DNA from: Shewanella sp. UCD-KL21 | GTDB lineage: Bacteria > Pseudomonadota > Gammaproteobacteria > Enterobacterales > Shewanellaceae | NCBI RefSeq assembly: GCF_001957135.1 | Contig: NZ_MPHK01000003.1 | Span: 186,001-250,000 of the forward strand | DNA: 64,000 bases | Direction of reading: 5' to 3' | In this document: piece after piece, positions 26,751 through 36,689 of the stretch | Layout: each line of letters begins with the position of its first letter | How positions within the stretch are numbered: the first letter of the stretch is position 1 | Position numbers and translations under genes: made by a program | The notes under the pieces: model-generated | Seen by the model: the letters and a program-made list of their open reading frames with translations, nothing else | The model's database searches: none | Told to the model about the DNA's origin: nothing

Positions 26751-27560
26751 TTAGCTACCAAATATCCTTTTTAGGAATCCTTTTTTCTCTTCTGTCAGAA
26801 ATCTAAATGGTACTTCTTCACCAAGTAAACGTTGTACAGTATCAGCATAAGCCAGACCTGCATCACTTTCGTCATCGATAATTACTGGCACACCAGAGTT
26901 TGAAGCTTTTAGCACTGCTTGTGACTCAGGAATGACCCCAAGTAATTTAATTGCCAAAATCTCATTCACATCTTCAACACTGAGCATTTCACCTGTTTTA
27001 ACTCTAGCAGGAGAATAACGTGTTAGTAATAGAAACTCTTGAATAGGTTCTAAATTTTGTTCAGCGCGACGTGAACGGCTTTGCAACATTCCCAAAATAC
27101 GGTCAGAATCTCGTACTGAGCTGACTTCTGGGTTGGTGGTGACAATAGCAATATCAGCAAAATACAATGCCATCATTGCGCCTTGCTCAATCCCTGCTGG
27201 TGAGTCACAAACAATATAATCGAAATCTTTGCTTAGCTCTTCTAATACACCGCCAACGCCTTCTTTAGTCAGGGCATCTTTATCACGTGTTTGTGACGCC
27301 GGTAAAATAAACAGTTTGTCACAACGCTTATCTTTAATTAATGCTTGATTAAGATTGGCTTCACCATTGATCACATTAACAAAATCGTAAACGACTCGGC
27401 GTTCACAACCCATAATTAAATCAAGGTTTCGTAAACCGATATCAAAATCAATGACGACTGTTTTCTTTCCTTTCAAGGCTAAGCCAGTCGCTATTGCTGC
27501 GCTTGAGGTTGTTTTACCAACACCGCCTTTACCTGATGTGACAACAATAATCTGTGCCAT
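26751..27560 (-). CDS. minD: Septum-site determining ATPase MinD
   Basis: A 269-residue deviant-Walker ATPase. The P-loop IVVTSGKGGVGKTTSS lies at residues 3-18 when started at 27560, matching known MinD proteins; the longer frame to 27626 overlaps minC and adds an unrelated extension. Switch motifs VVIDFDIGLRNLDL and CDSPAGIEQGA are intact. The C-terminal amphipathic membrane-targeting helix is KKGFLKRIFG. It recruits MinC to the membrane. The ribosome site is AAGGA. Confidence 0.97.
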   Translation of the reverse strand: MAQIIVVTSGKGGVGKTTSSAAIATGLALKGKKTVVIDFDIGLRNLDLIMGCERRVVYDFVNVINGEANLNQALIKDKRCDKLFILPASQTRDKDALTKEGVGGVLEELSKDFDYIVCDSPAGIEQGAMMALYFADIAIVTTNPEVSSVRDSDRILGMLQSRSRRAEQNLEPIQEFLLLTRYSPARVKTGEMLSVEDVNEILAIKLLGVIPESQAVLKASNSGVPVIIDDESDAGLAYADTVQRLLGEEVPFRFLTEEKKGFLKRIFGS

Positions 27561-27588
27561 GTTGTTATATATCCTTTTAAGTTGCCAC

Positions 27589-28254
27589 TTACTGTGGCAA
27601 TGATTCAACCATGAGTGTTTCGCCATTTAAGCGAATGCAGCCGCGTTGGTCACTGCAGTTTTGTTGTAAATGTTCAGCTAACCAATACTGCCCAGCAATA
27701 GAAACGAGTTCGGGGTCTAATGCATTGGCAATAATAATACTATTAACATCGCCAGACGCCCCGGCCATTGCTTTGCCGCGTAATGCACCGTATATATGAA
27801 TGCTACCATCTGCAATGACTTCTGCGCCATTGCCAACCGCACCAAAAATGACTAAATCTGCATTTTTTGCGTAAATTTGTTGTCCTGAACGGATATTTTG
27901 CTTCACTATTTTGGTTTCTTTTAATGGCGCAGGCATACTTTTAGCTTGTTTGCCTGATTTAACCACTGCAAGGCCTAATAGTTTGGCTTGGCTACTAATG
28001 CTTTCATTTGCTGATGTTACACCAACTATAATGAGTTGGTTATCAGTAAGAAGTTGTTTTAATGCGGCTAAATTAATGTTTTCTTGCTCAATTGCACTTA
28101 AATTTAAGATTAACGGTGCACCAATAAAAAACTGTGGCGCTTGAGATAATTTACTTTCTAAGTCAGCTGCAATAGCGTTGAAATCATGGGTGTTGATATG
28201 GAGTACTGAAAGCGTGAAAGAGGTAGCTTTTAACTCGAGACTTTGTGTGGCCAT
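27589..28254 (-). CDS. minC: Septum-site determining inhibitor MinC
   Basis: A 221-residue inhibitor of FtsZ polymerisation. The N-terminal domain (about 1-100) is followed by a short Ala/Pro/Lys linker and the right-handed beta-helix C-terminal domain (about 120-215). The latter includes [26 protein letters not shown] and [20 protein letters not shown], both typical for MinD-binding MinC C-domains. It is the first gene of minCDE and diverges from ycgL. Confidence 0.96.
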   Translation of the reverse strand: MATQSLELKATSFTLSVLHINTHDFNAIAADLESKLSQAPQFFIGAPLILNLSAIEQENINLAALKQLLTDNQLIIVGVTSANESISSQAKLLGLAVVKSGKQAKSMPAPLKETKIVKQNIRSGQQIYAKNADLVIFGAVGNGAEVIADGSIHIYGALRGKAMAGASGDVNSIIIANALDPELVSIAGQYWLAEHLQQNCSDQRGCIRLNGETLMVESLPQ

Positions 28255-28376
28255 CCAGGCTTAACTCTCCAAAAAATGTCAGTCTAAGAACTGAATTACA
28301 ATTAATTTAATCATTGTCCATGTTATAGTGTGCGTTGTTTACTATCAAGCAAGAAACAGAGGAATTTAACCCCAAG

Positions 28377-28655
28377 ATGATTTGTACTGTATATAAAAGT
28401 AGTCGAAAAGTTGATACCTATTTATTTGTCGAGAAGCGCGACAATTTCGATGCCGTTCCTGAGGCTTTAATGAAAATGTTTGGCGTACCTAAACTGGTGA
28501 TGATGGTGCCTTTATTAAAAAGAACTGAACTTGCCATGGCCGACATTGAAAAAGTAAAAACTGAGCTTGCTGACAAAGGCTACTATTTACAAATACCGCC
28601 CCCTGTTGTTAATTTACTGGCAGAGCATCGTAGAAGTTTAGGTTTAAATGACTAG
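28377..28655 (+). CDS. ycgL: YcgL-family protein
   Basis: A 92-residue protein when started at the ATG at 28377 (MICTVYKSSRKVDTYLFV), matching known YcgL starts; an upstream frame to 28335 is not part of the family. Typical features are YVEKRDNF-like LFVEKRDNFDAVPEALMKMFG and the C-terminal GYYLQIPPP. The family is conserved in gammaproteobacteria; its molecular function is unknown. It is always close to minC, as here. Confidence 0.92.
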   Translation: MICTVYKSSRKVDTYLFVEKRDNFDAVPEALMKMFGVPKLVMMVPLLKRTELAMADIEKVKTELADKGYYLQIPPPVVNLLAEHRRSLGLND

Positions 28656-28687
28656 CGATATTTTTGAAAATAGTTATAGTTTGTTTA

Positions 28688-28696
28688 TGATATAAT
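28688..28696 (+). promoter_or_regulatory. Extended -10 promoter element ahead of the lytic transglycosylase gene
   Basis: TGATATAAT is a perfect extended -10 (TGnTATAAT), 94 bp before the start codon. A TTGAAA upstream is 21 bp away, too far for a standard -35, but extended -10 promoters tolerate this. Confidence 0.45.
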
Positions 28697-28789
28697 TATA
28701 TATTTTACTATTCCGGTGCCTGCTAAAACGTGTTAACGTTTAGTTAATAAAAATAAGAATAGCAATGCTGAGTTAATTTAGGACAATTT

Positions 28790-29764
28790 ATGATTTGGAA
28801 GGTCATTTCATCTGTAATAGTTTATTTGTTAGCTGTGAATGTGGTTTTTGCGCAGCAAGATATTAGTTTTGATGATTATTTAGACTCACTTAAAGATAAA
28901 GCTATCGCTGCGGGTATTTCCTCAAACACGATCGATGAACATTTCTCAAAAATCAAAGTGTTTAAAAGAGCCACAGTAAAAGGCTCTGAAACCAGCTTGA
29001 ATCTAGAAAGTTACATTCCTAAAAATGTACCTGAAATAACCGTTGTTACCGCAAGAGCGATGCTGAAAGAGCAACAAGACGCTATCGTTGCTATTGGTGA
29101 CCGTTATGGGGTTCAGCCGCGCTTTTTAGTTGCGCTATGGGGATTAACCTCAGAATTTGGTGAGCAACAAGGTAATTTCCCGATTTTATCTGTTACTGCA
29201 TCCAATGCTTATTCTGGCAATCGTGAGCAATTTTACATTGATGAATTTATAGCAGCTTTACGCATCATTGAATCTAATGAGGTTCAATACGAGCAATTAA
29301 TCGGTTCATCAACTGGCGCTATGGGCCACCTACAATTAATGCCGTCACAGTACTTAGCATTTTCTAAAGATGGCAATGGTGATGGCAATAAAGATATTTG
29401 GAATAATCAGTACGATGCCTTTGCAACTGCAGCATCAATGCTGCAGGCATCTGGTTGGCGTAATGATGAAACCTGGGGGCGTCAAGTTAGCTCAATTGAA
29501 GCATTAACCGTTGAAGATACCGGCATAGACAATGCTAAAACTTTTAATGAATGGCAAGCGCTTGGCGTACGTCGCTATAACGGTAATGATTTGCCCAAGC
29601 GTGATGATATGCAAGTTGCATTGTTAATGCCTGACGGTGAAAAAGGTCGCCAATATCTGGTGTATAATAATTTCAAACTGCTTCAAAAATGGTCTAACAG
29701 CGAACATTTTTTATTAACTGTGACTTACCTTTCTGAACGAATCAAAAATCCGCCAATCAATTAG
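28790..29764 (+). CDS. Periplasmic lytic murein transglycosylase (MltB family)
   Basis: A 324-residue protein with a signal peptide (about 1-21, ending VVFAQQD) but no lipobox cysteine, so it should be soluble in the periplasm rather than a lipoprotein like MltB. The SLT_2 domain has the catalytic Glu in LVALWGLTSEFGEQQG (E122) and the STGAMGHLQLMPSQYLAFS and YDAFATAASML motifs. It cleaves glycan strands to 1,6-anhydro-muropeptides. It follows ycgL at a modest distance and its own promoter candidate. Confidence 0.93.
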   Translation: MIWKVISSVIVYLLAVNVVFAQQDISFDDYLDSLKDKAIAAGISSNTIDEHFSKIKVFKRATVKGSETSLNLESYIPKNVPEITVVTARAMLKEQQDAIVAIGDRYGVQPRFLVALWGLTSEFGEQQGNFPILSVTASNAYSGNREQFYIDEFIAALRIIESNEVQYEQLIGSSTGAMGHLQLMPSQYLAFSKDGNGDGNKDIWNNQYDAFATAASMLQASGWRNDETWGRQVSSIEALTVEDTGIDNAKTFNEWQALGVRRYNGNDLPKRDDMQVALLMPDGEKGRQYLVYNNFKLLQKWSNSEHFLLTVTYLSERIKNPPIN

Positions 29765-29804
29765 TGATACAATAGCGCCAATGTTATTTTATTACTATTG
29801 AACT

Positions 29805-30245
29805 ATGTCTTTTTGGAATGAAAAAAAGCTCGAAGAAATGAGTATCGTACAGTGGGAATCACTGTGCGATGGTTGTGGAAAATGCTGCTTAAACAAATTA
29901 ATCGATGATGAAACAGAAGAGTTGTATTACACCAATGCAGCTTGTCATTTGTTAGATGATGGAACTGGCGGTTGTCGACGTTATCCCGAACGCTTCAAAT
30001 ATGTTCCAGCCTGTACGGCCATTACTGCAGATAATGTAGCTGAATTAACATGGCTACCGGATTCTTGTGCTTATAAGCGTTTATACCAAGGCAAAACGCT
30101 TCCCAGCTGGCATCCGTTACTGACAGGTTCGAAAGAGGCCATGCATGAAGCTGGCATATCGGTGAAGGGTAAAACCATTAATGAAACCAAAGTACGTGAG
30201 CTAGAAGACTATATCGTACTTTGGCCATTAAAAGACGTTGAATAA
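29805..30245 (+). CDS. ycgN: YcgN family cysteine-cluster protein
   Basis: A 146-residue protein of the UPF0260/YcgN family. An N-terminal cysteine cluster CDGCGKCC (C21, C24, C27, C28) and further cysteines in [20 protein letters not shown] and YVPACTAI suggest binding of Zn or an iron-sulfur cluster. No enzymatic function is established. The position near minC-ycgL is conserved in E. coli. It ends seven bases from the convergent dsbB stop. Confidence 0.93.
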   Translation: MSFWNEKKLEEMSIVQWESLCDGCGKCCLNKLIDDETEELYYTNAACHLLDDGTGGCRRYPERFKYVPACTAITADNVAELTWLPDSCAYKRLYQGKTLPSWHPLLTGSKEAMHEAGISVKGKTINETKVRELEDYIVLWPLKDVE

Positions 30246-30252
30246 TAAGTCT

Positions 30253-30762
30253 TTATTTAGCTGGTTTTACTGCTGGAATGATCATCACTGCCAGTACCAC
30301 TAAATAAACCATAAAAGTGACAACCATCCATTGCGCCATGCTGACTGATAAGAATGTCCAAGGCGAATCACTGCACATGCCAGTAGGGGAAAATACTGCT
30401 GGCAACCATTTATCCAGTGGCATCCATGTTGGAAATTCTGGAAAAAACGAGCAAGTTGAGAATGGCGATGGGTCGGCCTGTAGTTTATTCAGTTCAAGAG
30501 ATAACTTTAATCCCCAGGCAGCACTGACTCCCCAAGCTCCGATAGCCAATATTCTGGTTAGCCAGAATTTTGGTGCTATCAGCCCCACCATAGCGGCAAT
30601 AATTAATCCTAACACCGCCACTCTGACATAAATGCACATGACACATGGGGCTAAATGCATCACGTATTGAAAAAATAGCGCAGCAGCCTCTAGGGCAATT
30701 GCTGACATAAGTAATATTAACCAAGCGCTACGTGAACGAGTGAAACTCTGTAAACGATTCAA
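30253..30762 (-). CDS. dsbB: Disulfide bond formation protein B
   Basis: A 169-residue inner-membrane quinone reductase that reoxidises DsbA. Four transmembrane segments are visible. The first periplasmic loop has C40-x-x-C43 ([11 protein letters not shown]) and the second loop has C104 and C130, the two redox pairs needed for activity. The length is normal (about 170-176). It is beside nhaB as in E. coli. A terminator follows nhaB, so dsbB is probably its own unit. Confidence 0.96.
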   Translation of the reverse strand: MNRLQSFTRSRSAWLILLMSAIALEAAALFFQYVMHLAPCVMCIYVRVAVLGLIIAAMVGLIAPKFWLTRILAIGAWGVSAAWGLKLSLELNKLQADPSPFSTCSFFPEFPTWMPLDKWLPAVFSPTGMCSDSPWTFLSVSMAQWMVVTFMVYLVVLAVMIIPAVKPAK

Positions 30763-30821
30763 ATCAAACTCCTTTCGATATTATATTTATTATTAGTATG
30801 AAAATTCAACGGCATATAAAA

Positions 30822-30845
30822 AAGCACCCTCATTAGAGGGTGCTT
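30822..30845 (-). terminator. Terminator of nhaB
   Basis: A 10-bp stem AAGCACCCTC / GAGGGTGCTT with an ATTA loop. On the minus strand a T-rich stretch follows. It lies between nhaB and dsbB. Confidence 0.85.
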
Positions 30846-30872
30846 AATTGATAATGTTCAAATTATTAAACA

Positions 30873-32459
30873 TTAATGCCCGGTTGCAGCGCCAATAACG
30901 TCTTTTGCAGTATGGTGGATGATGATGTGACTATCATAAAAATACTGGGTCATATCGGTTAAGAAGCCAGATTCAATAGTAACAACTCCGACAATTGACA
31001 GTACAATCGTATAAGGCAGTGCCATCCAAACCATACGGCCATAGGACAGTCTTACTAGTGGTGCTAAAGCCGAGGTCAGTAGGAATAAGAATGCAGCTTG
31101 ACCGTTAGGGGTCGCAACAGAAGGCAGGTTAGTACCTGTGTTAATCGCGACTGCTAATAAATCAAATTGGTCACGAGTGATTTGGCCGCTGATTAATGCC
31201 GCTTTGACTTCATTAATATAGACAGTACCCACAAACACGTTATCGCTCACCATCGACAATAAGCCATTAGCAATATAGAACACCACTAATTGGGCGTTAC
31301 CTTCAAAGCTTAATGCCCATTGAATAACAGGGGCGAATAAATGTTGATCAATAATCACACCAACCACGGCAAAAAATACCGCAAGTAAGGCTGTGAAAGG
31401 CAAGGCTTCTTCAAATGCTTTACCAATCGCATGTTCATCTGTCACGCCATTAAATGCCGTGGTTATGATGATAACCGATAACCCAATCAGACCAACAGAG
31501 GCTAAATGGAAGGCTAAACCCACCACCAACCAAATACCTGCAAGAACCTGAACAACCAGTTTCATCTTATCGGCAGTGGTTCTGTTTGCATCTTCATAGG
31601 CAGCATAATCGCTTAAAATTTTATGAACCGCATCTGGCAGTTGTGCGCCATAGCCAAACCATTTAAATTTTTCAACAATAAAGCAAGTGGCTACGCCTGC
31701 AATTAATACCGGCATGGTAACAGGTGACATACGAATAAAGAATTCACCAAATTGCCAATGAGCTTGGGCTGCAATAATTAAGTTTTGTGGTTCACCGACC
31801 ATAGTACAAACACCGCCAAGAGCAGTACCTACACCAGAGTGCATTAGTAAGTTTCTTAAGAAACCACGAAAAGCCTCTAACTCTTCATCGCATAACTGTT
31901 CACGATCTTCTTTAGTGTGGTCATGATCTGAACTGAAGTCTTTTCCTGATGCCACCTTGTGATAAATCGAGTAGAAACCAATGGCTACAGCGATGATAAC
32001 CGCGATCACCGTTAGGGCATCTAAAAAGGCCGACAGAAAAGCAGAAGCGGTACAAAACATCAATGAAACAACAATTTTTGAACGTACTTTCGTGATCATT
32101 TTAGTGAACACAAAAAGTAGTAATTGCTTCATGAAGTAAATACCAGCAACCATAAAGATTAATAATAGTAATACTTCGAGGTTAGCTTCTATTTCATGTA
32201 GAACTTGTGTGGGGGAGGTCATGCCTATTATTACAGCTTGTATGGCGAGTAAGCCGCCTGGCTGTAATGGGTAGCATTTTAGTGCCATTGCAAGGGTAAA
32301 AATAAATTCTACTACCAGTACCCAACCTGCGATGAATGGGCTGACATAGAAAAATAATAATGGATTTATAACGAGGAACAACAATATTGCATATTTATAC
32401 CATCTTGGTGAATTACCCAAGAAGTTATGAAAAAATGCATTACCAGCAGTTGACGGCAT
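30873..32459 (-). CDS. nhaB: Na+/H+ antiporter NhaB
   Basis: A 528-residue polytopic inner-membrane protein of the NhaB family, exchanging cytoplasmic Na+ for protons. About ten to twelve hydrophobic segments are visible. Family segments include [39 protein letters not shown] and [20 protein letters not shown]. It is consistent with a marine or saline habitat. Divergent from fadR, as in E. coli. Confidence 0.96.
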   Translation of the reverse strand: MPSTAGNAFFHNFLGNSPRWYKYAILLFLVINPLLFFYVSPFIAGWVLVVEFIFTLAMALKCYPLQPGGLLAIQAVIIGMTSPTQVLHEIEANLEVLLLLIFMVAGIYFMKQLLLFVFTKMITKVRSKIVVSLMFCTASAFLSAFLDALTVIAVIIAVAIGFYSIYHKVASGKDFSSDHDHTKEDREQLCDEELEAFRGFLRNLLMHSGVGTALGGVCTMVGEPQNLIIAAQAHWQFGEFFIRMSPVTMPVLIAGVATCFIVEKFKWFGYGAQLPDAVHKILSDYAAYEDANRTTADKMKLVVQVLAGIWLVVGLAFHLASVGLIGLSVIIITTAFNGVTDEHAIGKAFEEALPFTALLAVFFAVVGVIIDQHLFAPVIQWALSFEGNAQLVVFYIANGLLSMVSDNVFVGTVYINEVKAALISGQITRDQFDLLAVAINTGTNLPSVATPNGQAAFLFLLTSALAPLVRLSYGRMVWMALPYTIVLSIVGVVTIESGFLTDMTQYFYDSHIIIHHTAKDVIGAATGH

Positions 32460-32904
32460 AATAGCCTCTCCAGTTGTGATTTTGTGATAGTGAAATTTAC
32501 TGGAAGGAATTTCGTGACAAATAGAGCGACGTATTTACAGCTGACTTTGAATAAGACGAATTACATTGTTTCTAAACTATCTTGCTCAGTAAACAATTTT
32601 TCGTCATAGCCTTTTTTATCAGTCATTTAAACGCATTATATTTGTTGGTTTCAAAATTCGTTAGCTGTATCGCTAACTTACATCCTTTTGTTTGACGCGG
32701 TATTTTAGCGCAAACTTCAATGATTGTAATCCAAGAAAATCTATCATTCGACAAATAGCCAACGAATATAACTGCTGCGTCACAAACTTATCTGCTATTG
32801 ATGAATAAGTAACCAACAACAAGGCTGAATGAAAGCTTTAACGGCTATGTATGGTGTGTATTTATATTTCCTCTGGTATGATCTGTCTATTGATTAACCA
32901 CGGG
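32460..32904. other. Divergent nhaB-fadR intergenic region
   Basis: About 445 bases between divergent start codons. No gene, RNA or clear hairpin is visible. A GTGATTTTGTGATAGTGA sequence near 32477 recalls half of a CRP/FNR-type site but lacks the second half. The true FadR start could be a TTG at 32914. Confidence 0.5.
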
Positions 32905-33636
32905 ATGTTAAAGTTGACAATTATCAATGCAAAGGGTCCTGCAAGTTTTGCAGAAAAATGGATTGTACGTTCCATCTGGGAAAATAAGTTTCCACCGGGA
33001 TCGATATTACCCGCAGAGCGTGAACTATCAGAATTAATTGGCGTAACAAGAACAACATTAAGAGAAGTGTTACAACGATTAGCGCGTGATGGTTGGCTCA
33101 AAATTCAACATGGCAAACCAACCCAAGTGAATAATTTTTGGGAAACCTCTGGCTTAAATATTTTAGAAACTATTGCCGATTTAAACCCTGAGGGCTTTCC
33201 GTTATTGGTTGATCAGCTGCTTTCAGCGCGAGCCAATGTGAGTATTATTTATTTTCGCGGCGCCATTAGAAATAACCCAGAAAAAGCCCAAGCGGTATTA
33301 GCAAAAATTCATCAGTTAGAAGACACTGCTGAAGCTTATGCTGATTATGATTACGAATTACATCATGCGTTAGCGTTTTCTTCAGGAAACCCGCTGTATG
33401 TACTTATTCTCAATGGCTTCAAGGGATTGTATAGCAGAGTCGGTCGCTATTATTTCTCGAGTGAAGAGGCGCGAGCCATCTCACTAGACTTTTACAAAAA
33501 GCTGGAAGTCTTAGCCATTGAGCACAAATACCATGACGTTAATGGGTTGATGAAAGCAAATGGCATTAACAGCGGCGTTATGTGGCAAAAGTTGCGTGAT
33601 GATATGCCTGCAGAGATTGCTATCAGTAATAAATAA
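32905..33636 (+). CDS. fadR: Fatty acid metabolism regulator FadR
   Basis: A 243-residue GntR-family regulator with an N-terminal winged HTH (IWENKFPPGSILPAERELSELIG..TRTTLREVLQRLARDGW) and a C-terminal acyl-CoA-binding FadR domain (about 80-240). Residues that follow the E. coli protein, such as KIQHGKPTQVNNFWETSGLN, are conserved. It represses beta-oxidation and activates fabA/fabB until long-chain acyl-CoA binds. The true start is uncertain: TTG at 32914 (MTIINAKGPASF) aligns best with other FadR N-termini. Beside nhaB and spoVR, as in E. coli. Confidence 0.95.
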   Translation: MLKLTIINAKGPASFAEKWIVRSIWENKFPPGSILPAERELSELIGVTRTTLREVLQRLARDGWLKIQHGKPTQVNNFWETSGLNILETIADLNPEGFPLLVDQLLSARANVSIIYFRGAIRNNPEKAQAVLAKIHQLEDTAEAYADYDYELHHALAFSSGNPLYVLILNGFKGLYSRVGRYYFSSEEARAISLDFYKKLEVLAIEHKYHDVNGLMKANGINSGVMWQKLRDDMPAEIAISNK

Positions 33637-33654
33637 TAGCTAATTAATACAGTA

Positions 33655-33682
33655 AAAAACCAACCGCGAGGTTGGTTTTTTT
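33655..33682. terminator. Bidirectional terminator between fadR and spoVR/ycgB
   Basis: An 11-bp stem AAAAACCAACC / GGTTGGTTTTT with a GCGA loop; A- and T-runs on each side. Confidence 0.88.
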
Positions 33683-33715
33683 ATGGCTTAAGTTAATGAA
33701 ACCCTGTAACAGTGA

Positions 33716-35338
33716 TCACATGGTCGTCATCTTATTTTCGACTTTAGCTGGGGGACATTGCGACAACTTGGTTACATTACCCGACTCTTCAAGTTGTTCG
33801 ATGCTGACATCAAAGCCCCATAAACGATGTAAATGTTTTAGTACTTCTTCGTGGCTGTGGCTCAGTGGAATACGCTTATTGGGGATGTAGCGTAATGTTA
33901 ATGACCGATCACCATTTATTTTTACTTGTTGCACTTGGATATTTGGCTCTAGATTTGACAAATTATATTGCTGTGACAATTTTTCTCTGATCAAGTGGTA
34001 ACCACTATCATCATGAATAGCTGAAATAGATAAGCGGTTACAACTATCATCATCTAACACACTAAAGAGTTTAAAATCTCGCATAACTTTTGGCGACAGG
34101 TATTGGCTTATAAAGCTTTCATCTTTAAAGTTTTCCATTGCAAATGTAACCGTTGTTAACCAGTCGCTGCCGGCTATCTCAGGAAACCAGCGTTTGTCTT
34201 CTTCAGTAGGGTGTTCACATATACGCCTGATATCAACAAACATATTAAAGCCCAATGCATAGGGATTAATGCCGCTATAATGTGGACTATTGTAGGCGGG
34301 CTGGGCGACCACTGCAGTATGACTTTGCAGAAATTCCAACATAAATCTGTCTGTGACAGTGCCTTGATCAAACATATGATTCAATATGGTGTAATGCCAA
34401 AAGGTCGCCCAACCTTCGTTCATTACTTGGGTTTGTTTTTGCGGATAAAAATATTGCGCCATTTTTCGTACAATTCGGACTATTTCACGTTGCCAAGGTT
34501 CAAGTAATGGGGCGTTCTTTTCAATAAAATATAAGATATTTTCCTGTGGCTCTTCAGGAAATTTAATTTCATTTTCCGCTTTTATGTTATCAGGGTTAAC
34601 GGGTACGGTGCGCCACAGATCGTTAACCTGACTCTGCAAGTAACTCTCACGGTCTTTTTGGCGCATTTTTTCTTCTTTAAACGACACCTCAGCAGGGCGT
34701 TTATAACGGTCAACCCCATAATTCATCAATGCATGGCAAGAGTCGAGGGTTAGCTCAACTTGTTCAACACCGTAGGTTAACTCGCATTCGCGGATGTAGT
34801 TTTTAGCAAACACCAAGTAATCAATGATCGAGCTAGCATCGGTCCAGGTTTTAAATAAGTAATTATTTTTAAAGAAGCTATTATGGCCAAAACAGGCGTG
34901 AGCCATCACAAGGGCTTGCATGGTAATGGTATTTTCTTCCATTAGATAAGCAATACACGGATCGGAATTAATAACGATTTCGTAGGCTAATCCCATTTGA
35001 CCGCGGCGGTAACCTTGCTCCGTTTCAATAAAACGTTTGCCAAATGACCAATGGGTGTAACCAATCGGCATACCGATACCTGCATAGGCATCCATCATTT
35101 GCTCTGCGGTGATCACTTCAATTTGATTGGGATAACTTTCTAATTTGTAAAAAGCCGCCACTTTTTCAATTTCTGCCATGTAGGTTTCGAGCAGCTCAAA
35201 GGTCCAATCAGGGCCATCATCTAAAGGTTGTTTGCCATGCCCTTTAGGCTGTGATGTTTCGGCATTATTGGCTGATTGCGGTGTGTTTTGTCGCTCTTCA
35301 ATGCCAGCATTTTTGTCGTCAGTAGTCGGTTTTGTCAT
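33716..35338 (-). CDS. ycgB: SpoVR family protein (YcgB)
   Basis: A 540-residue soluble protein of the SpoVR family, conserved from Bacillus (spore cortex) to proteobacteria. Typical segments include PDWTFELLETYMAEIEKVA, YTHWSFGKRFIETEQGYRRGQMGLAYEIVIN-like, and NEGWATFWHYTILN. The residues before the first block (1-47) are polar and low-complexity. In E. coli it is SigmaS-dependent but its function is unknown. Here it is the last gene of a yeaG-yeaH-ycgB operon, nine bp after yeaH, which links it to the PrkA kinase system. The ribosome site is AAGGGGTC. Confidence 0.95.
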   Translation of the reverse strand: MTKPTTDDKNAGIEERQNTPQSANNAETSQPKGHGKQPLDDGPDWTFELLETYMAEIEKVAAFYKLESYPNQIEVITAEQMMDAYAGIGMPIGYTHWSFGKRFIETEQGYRRGQMGLAYEIVINSDPCIAYLMEENTITMQALVMAHACFGHNSFFKNNYLFKTWTDASSIIDYLVFAKNYIRECELTYGVEQVELTLDSCHALMNYGVDRYKRPAEVSFKEEKMRQKDRESYLQSQVNDLWRTVPVNPDNIKAENEIKFPEEPQENILYFIEKNAPLLEPWQREIVRIVRKMAQYFYPQKQTQVMNEGWATFWHYTILNHMFDQGTVTDRFMLEFLQSHTAVVAQPAYNSPHYSGINPYALGFNMFVDIRRICEHPTEEDKRWFPEIAGSDWLTTVTFAMENFKDESFISQYLSPKVMRDFKLFSVLDDDSCNRLSISAIHDDSGYHLIREKLSQQYNLSNLEPNIQVQQVKINGDRSLTLRYIPNKRIPLSHSHEEVLKHLHRLWGFDVSIEQLEESGNVTKLSQCPPAKVENKMTTM

Positions 35339-35347
35339 TATGACCCC

Positions 35348-36619
35348 TTAGCTAGGCTGCTTTTTGAATAATTCACGGAACACAGGATAAATATCGTCTA
35401 CTTCTTTGATGTGTTGTACGGCGATATTGCCAAATTGTGCTTGTAAGGTTTCATATTCACGCCAAAGCGTTTGATGCGCTCTACGGGTTATTTCGATGTA
35501 ACTAAAATAGCGAGATACTGGTAATATTTTCTCAGCAAGGATTTGCCGACAAGCAGGAGAGTCATCAGCCCAATTATCGCCATCAGAGGCTTGTGCAGCA
35601 TAGATATTCCACTCATCAGCTGGGTAACGTTTTTGCTGAATTTCATGCATTAAGTTCAATGCGCTAGAAACAATGGTACCGCCAGTTTCTTGGGAGTAGA
35701 AAAATTCATGCTCGTCTACTTCTTTTGCTTGGGTGTGATGGCGGATGTAGACCACTTCAAGATTTTTATAGGTCTGGGTTAAAAATAAATACAGTAAGAT
35801 ATAAAATCGTTTTGCCATATCTTTGGTGGCTTGATCCATTGAACCTGAGACATCCATTAGGCAAAACATCACAGCCTGACTAGATGGTTTTTCACGTTTG
35901 GAAAAATTATTAAAACGTAAATCGAAACTGTCTATAAAAGGCACACTGTCAATACGTTTTTTGAGATCTTCAATTTGCTGTTTTAAATCCATGATCAATT
36001 CAGCTTGGGTGCCGGGGGTATTTTCAAGCTCGTGAAGCTGCTTAATAAGCTCGGCGAGTAATTTCTTTTTCCCTGCAGTCATGGCAATACGTCTTGCCAG
36101 TGAAGACCGTAGTGAGCGAACAATATTGATGTTCGCTGGTACGCCAACATTGGTGTAACCTGCGCGATATGTTTCAAACTCAACCATTTGCTTCGCGTTA
36201 GTTTGCTGTAAATCAGGTAGTGCTAAATCTTCAAATAACAGCTCTAAATATTCATCATTTGATATTTCAAATAAAAATTCATCCTTACCTTCGCCGCTGT
36301 TAGAGGCTTCACCTTCACCACTACCTTGTCCGGCAGCGCCGCCTTTGGGGCGCTCAATTTGATCGCCTTTATTAAACTGATCATTACCCGGGTGGACACG
36401 CTCTCTTACGCCGCCTTGGCCTTGATGAAATGTTGGTTCGCTGATGTCACGTGTTGGGATACTGATTTTCTCGCCTTTATCGATATCAGTAACACTTCTT
36501 CTGGTTACGGCTTCACTGACCGATTTTTTGATTTGCTTTTTGTAGCGTTCAATAAAACGTTGTCTGTTGACAGTGCTTTTACCTTTTGCATTGAGGCGTC
36601 TATCAATAAAATTTGCCAT
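35348..36619 (-). CDS. yeaH: YeaH/YhbH family protein (DUF444)
   Basis: A 423-residue protein starting at the ATG at 36619 behind AGGAG. The N-terminal part is charged and glycine-rich in the linker (about 75-110, [17 protein letters not shown] and [13 protein letters not shown]). The C-terminal part is a von Willebrand A-like domain with MIDAS-type motif [20 protein letters not shown]. In enterobacteria it is cotranscribed with the kinase yeaG and acts in stationary-phase and nitrogen-starvation response. Between it and yeaG lies a 64-bp gap filled by a long hairpin. Confidence 0.95.
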   Translation of the reverse strand: MANFIDRRLNAKGKSTVNRQRFIERYKKQIKKSVSEAVTRRSVTDIDKGEKISIPTRDISEPTFHQGQGGVRERVHPGNDQFNKGDQIERPKGGAAGQGSGEGEASNSGEGKDEFLFEISNDEYLELLFEDLALPDLQQTNAKQMVEFETYRAGYTNVGVPANINIVRSLRSSLARRIAMTAGKKKLLAELIKQLHELENTPGTQAELIMDLKQQIEDLKKRIDSVPFIDSFDLRFNNFSKREKPSSQAVMFCLMDVSGSMDQATKDMAKRFYILLYLFLTQTYKNLEVVYIRHHTQAKEVDEHEFFYSQETGGTIVSSALNLMHEIQQKRYPADEWNIYAAQASDGDNWADDSPACRQILAEKILPVSRYFSYIEITRRAHQTLWREYETLQAQFGNIAVQHIKEVDDIYPVFRELFKKQPS

Positions 36620-36635
36620 ACACAACTCCTAATGG

Positions 36636-36680
36636 ACTTTGCCCTTAACGGTTTTTAACGGATTAAGTTAAGGGCAAAGT
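36636..36680 (-). promoter_or_regulatory. Long intercistronic hairpin between yeaG and yeaH
   Basis: Perfect 14-bp arms ACTTTGCCCTTAAC and GTTAAGGGCAAAGT flank a 17-base loop. There is no T-run after it, and the next gene follows closely with a good ribosome site, so it is unlikely to be a full terminator. It may protect the upstream yeaG mRNA or reduce read-through, setting the kinase above its partners. Confidence 0.65.
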
Positions 36681-36689
36681 TAGCAATAC

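Noticed and set aside
32470..32500. FNR/CRP site ahead of nhaB
   Set aside because: TGTGATTTTGTGATAGTGA has no TCACA half at the right distance.
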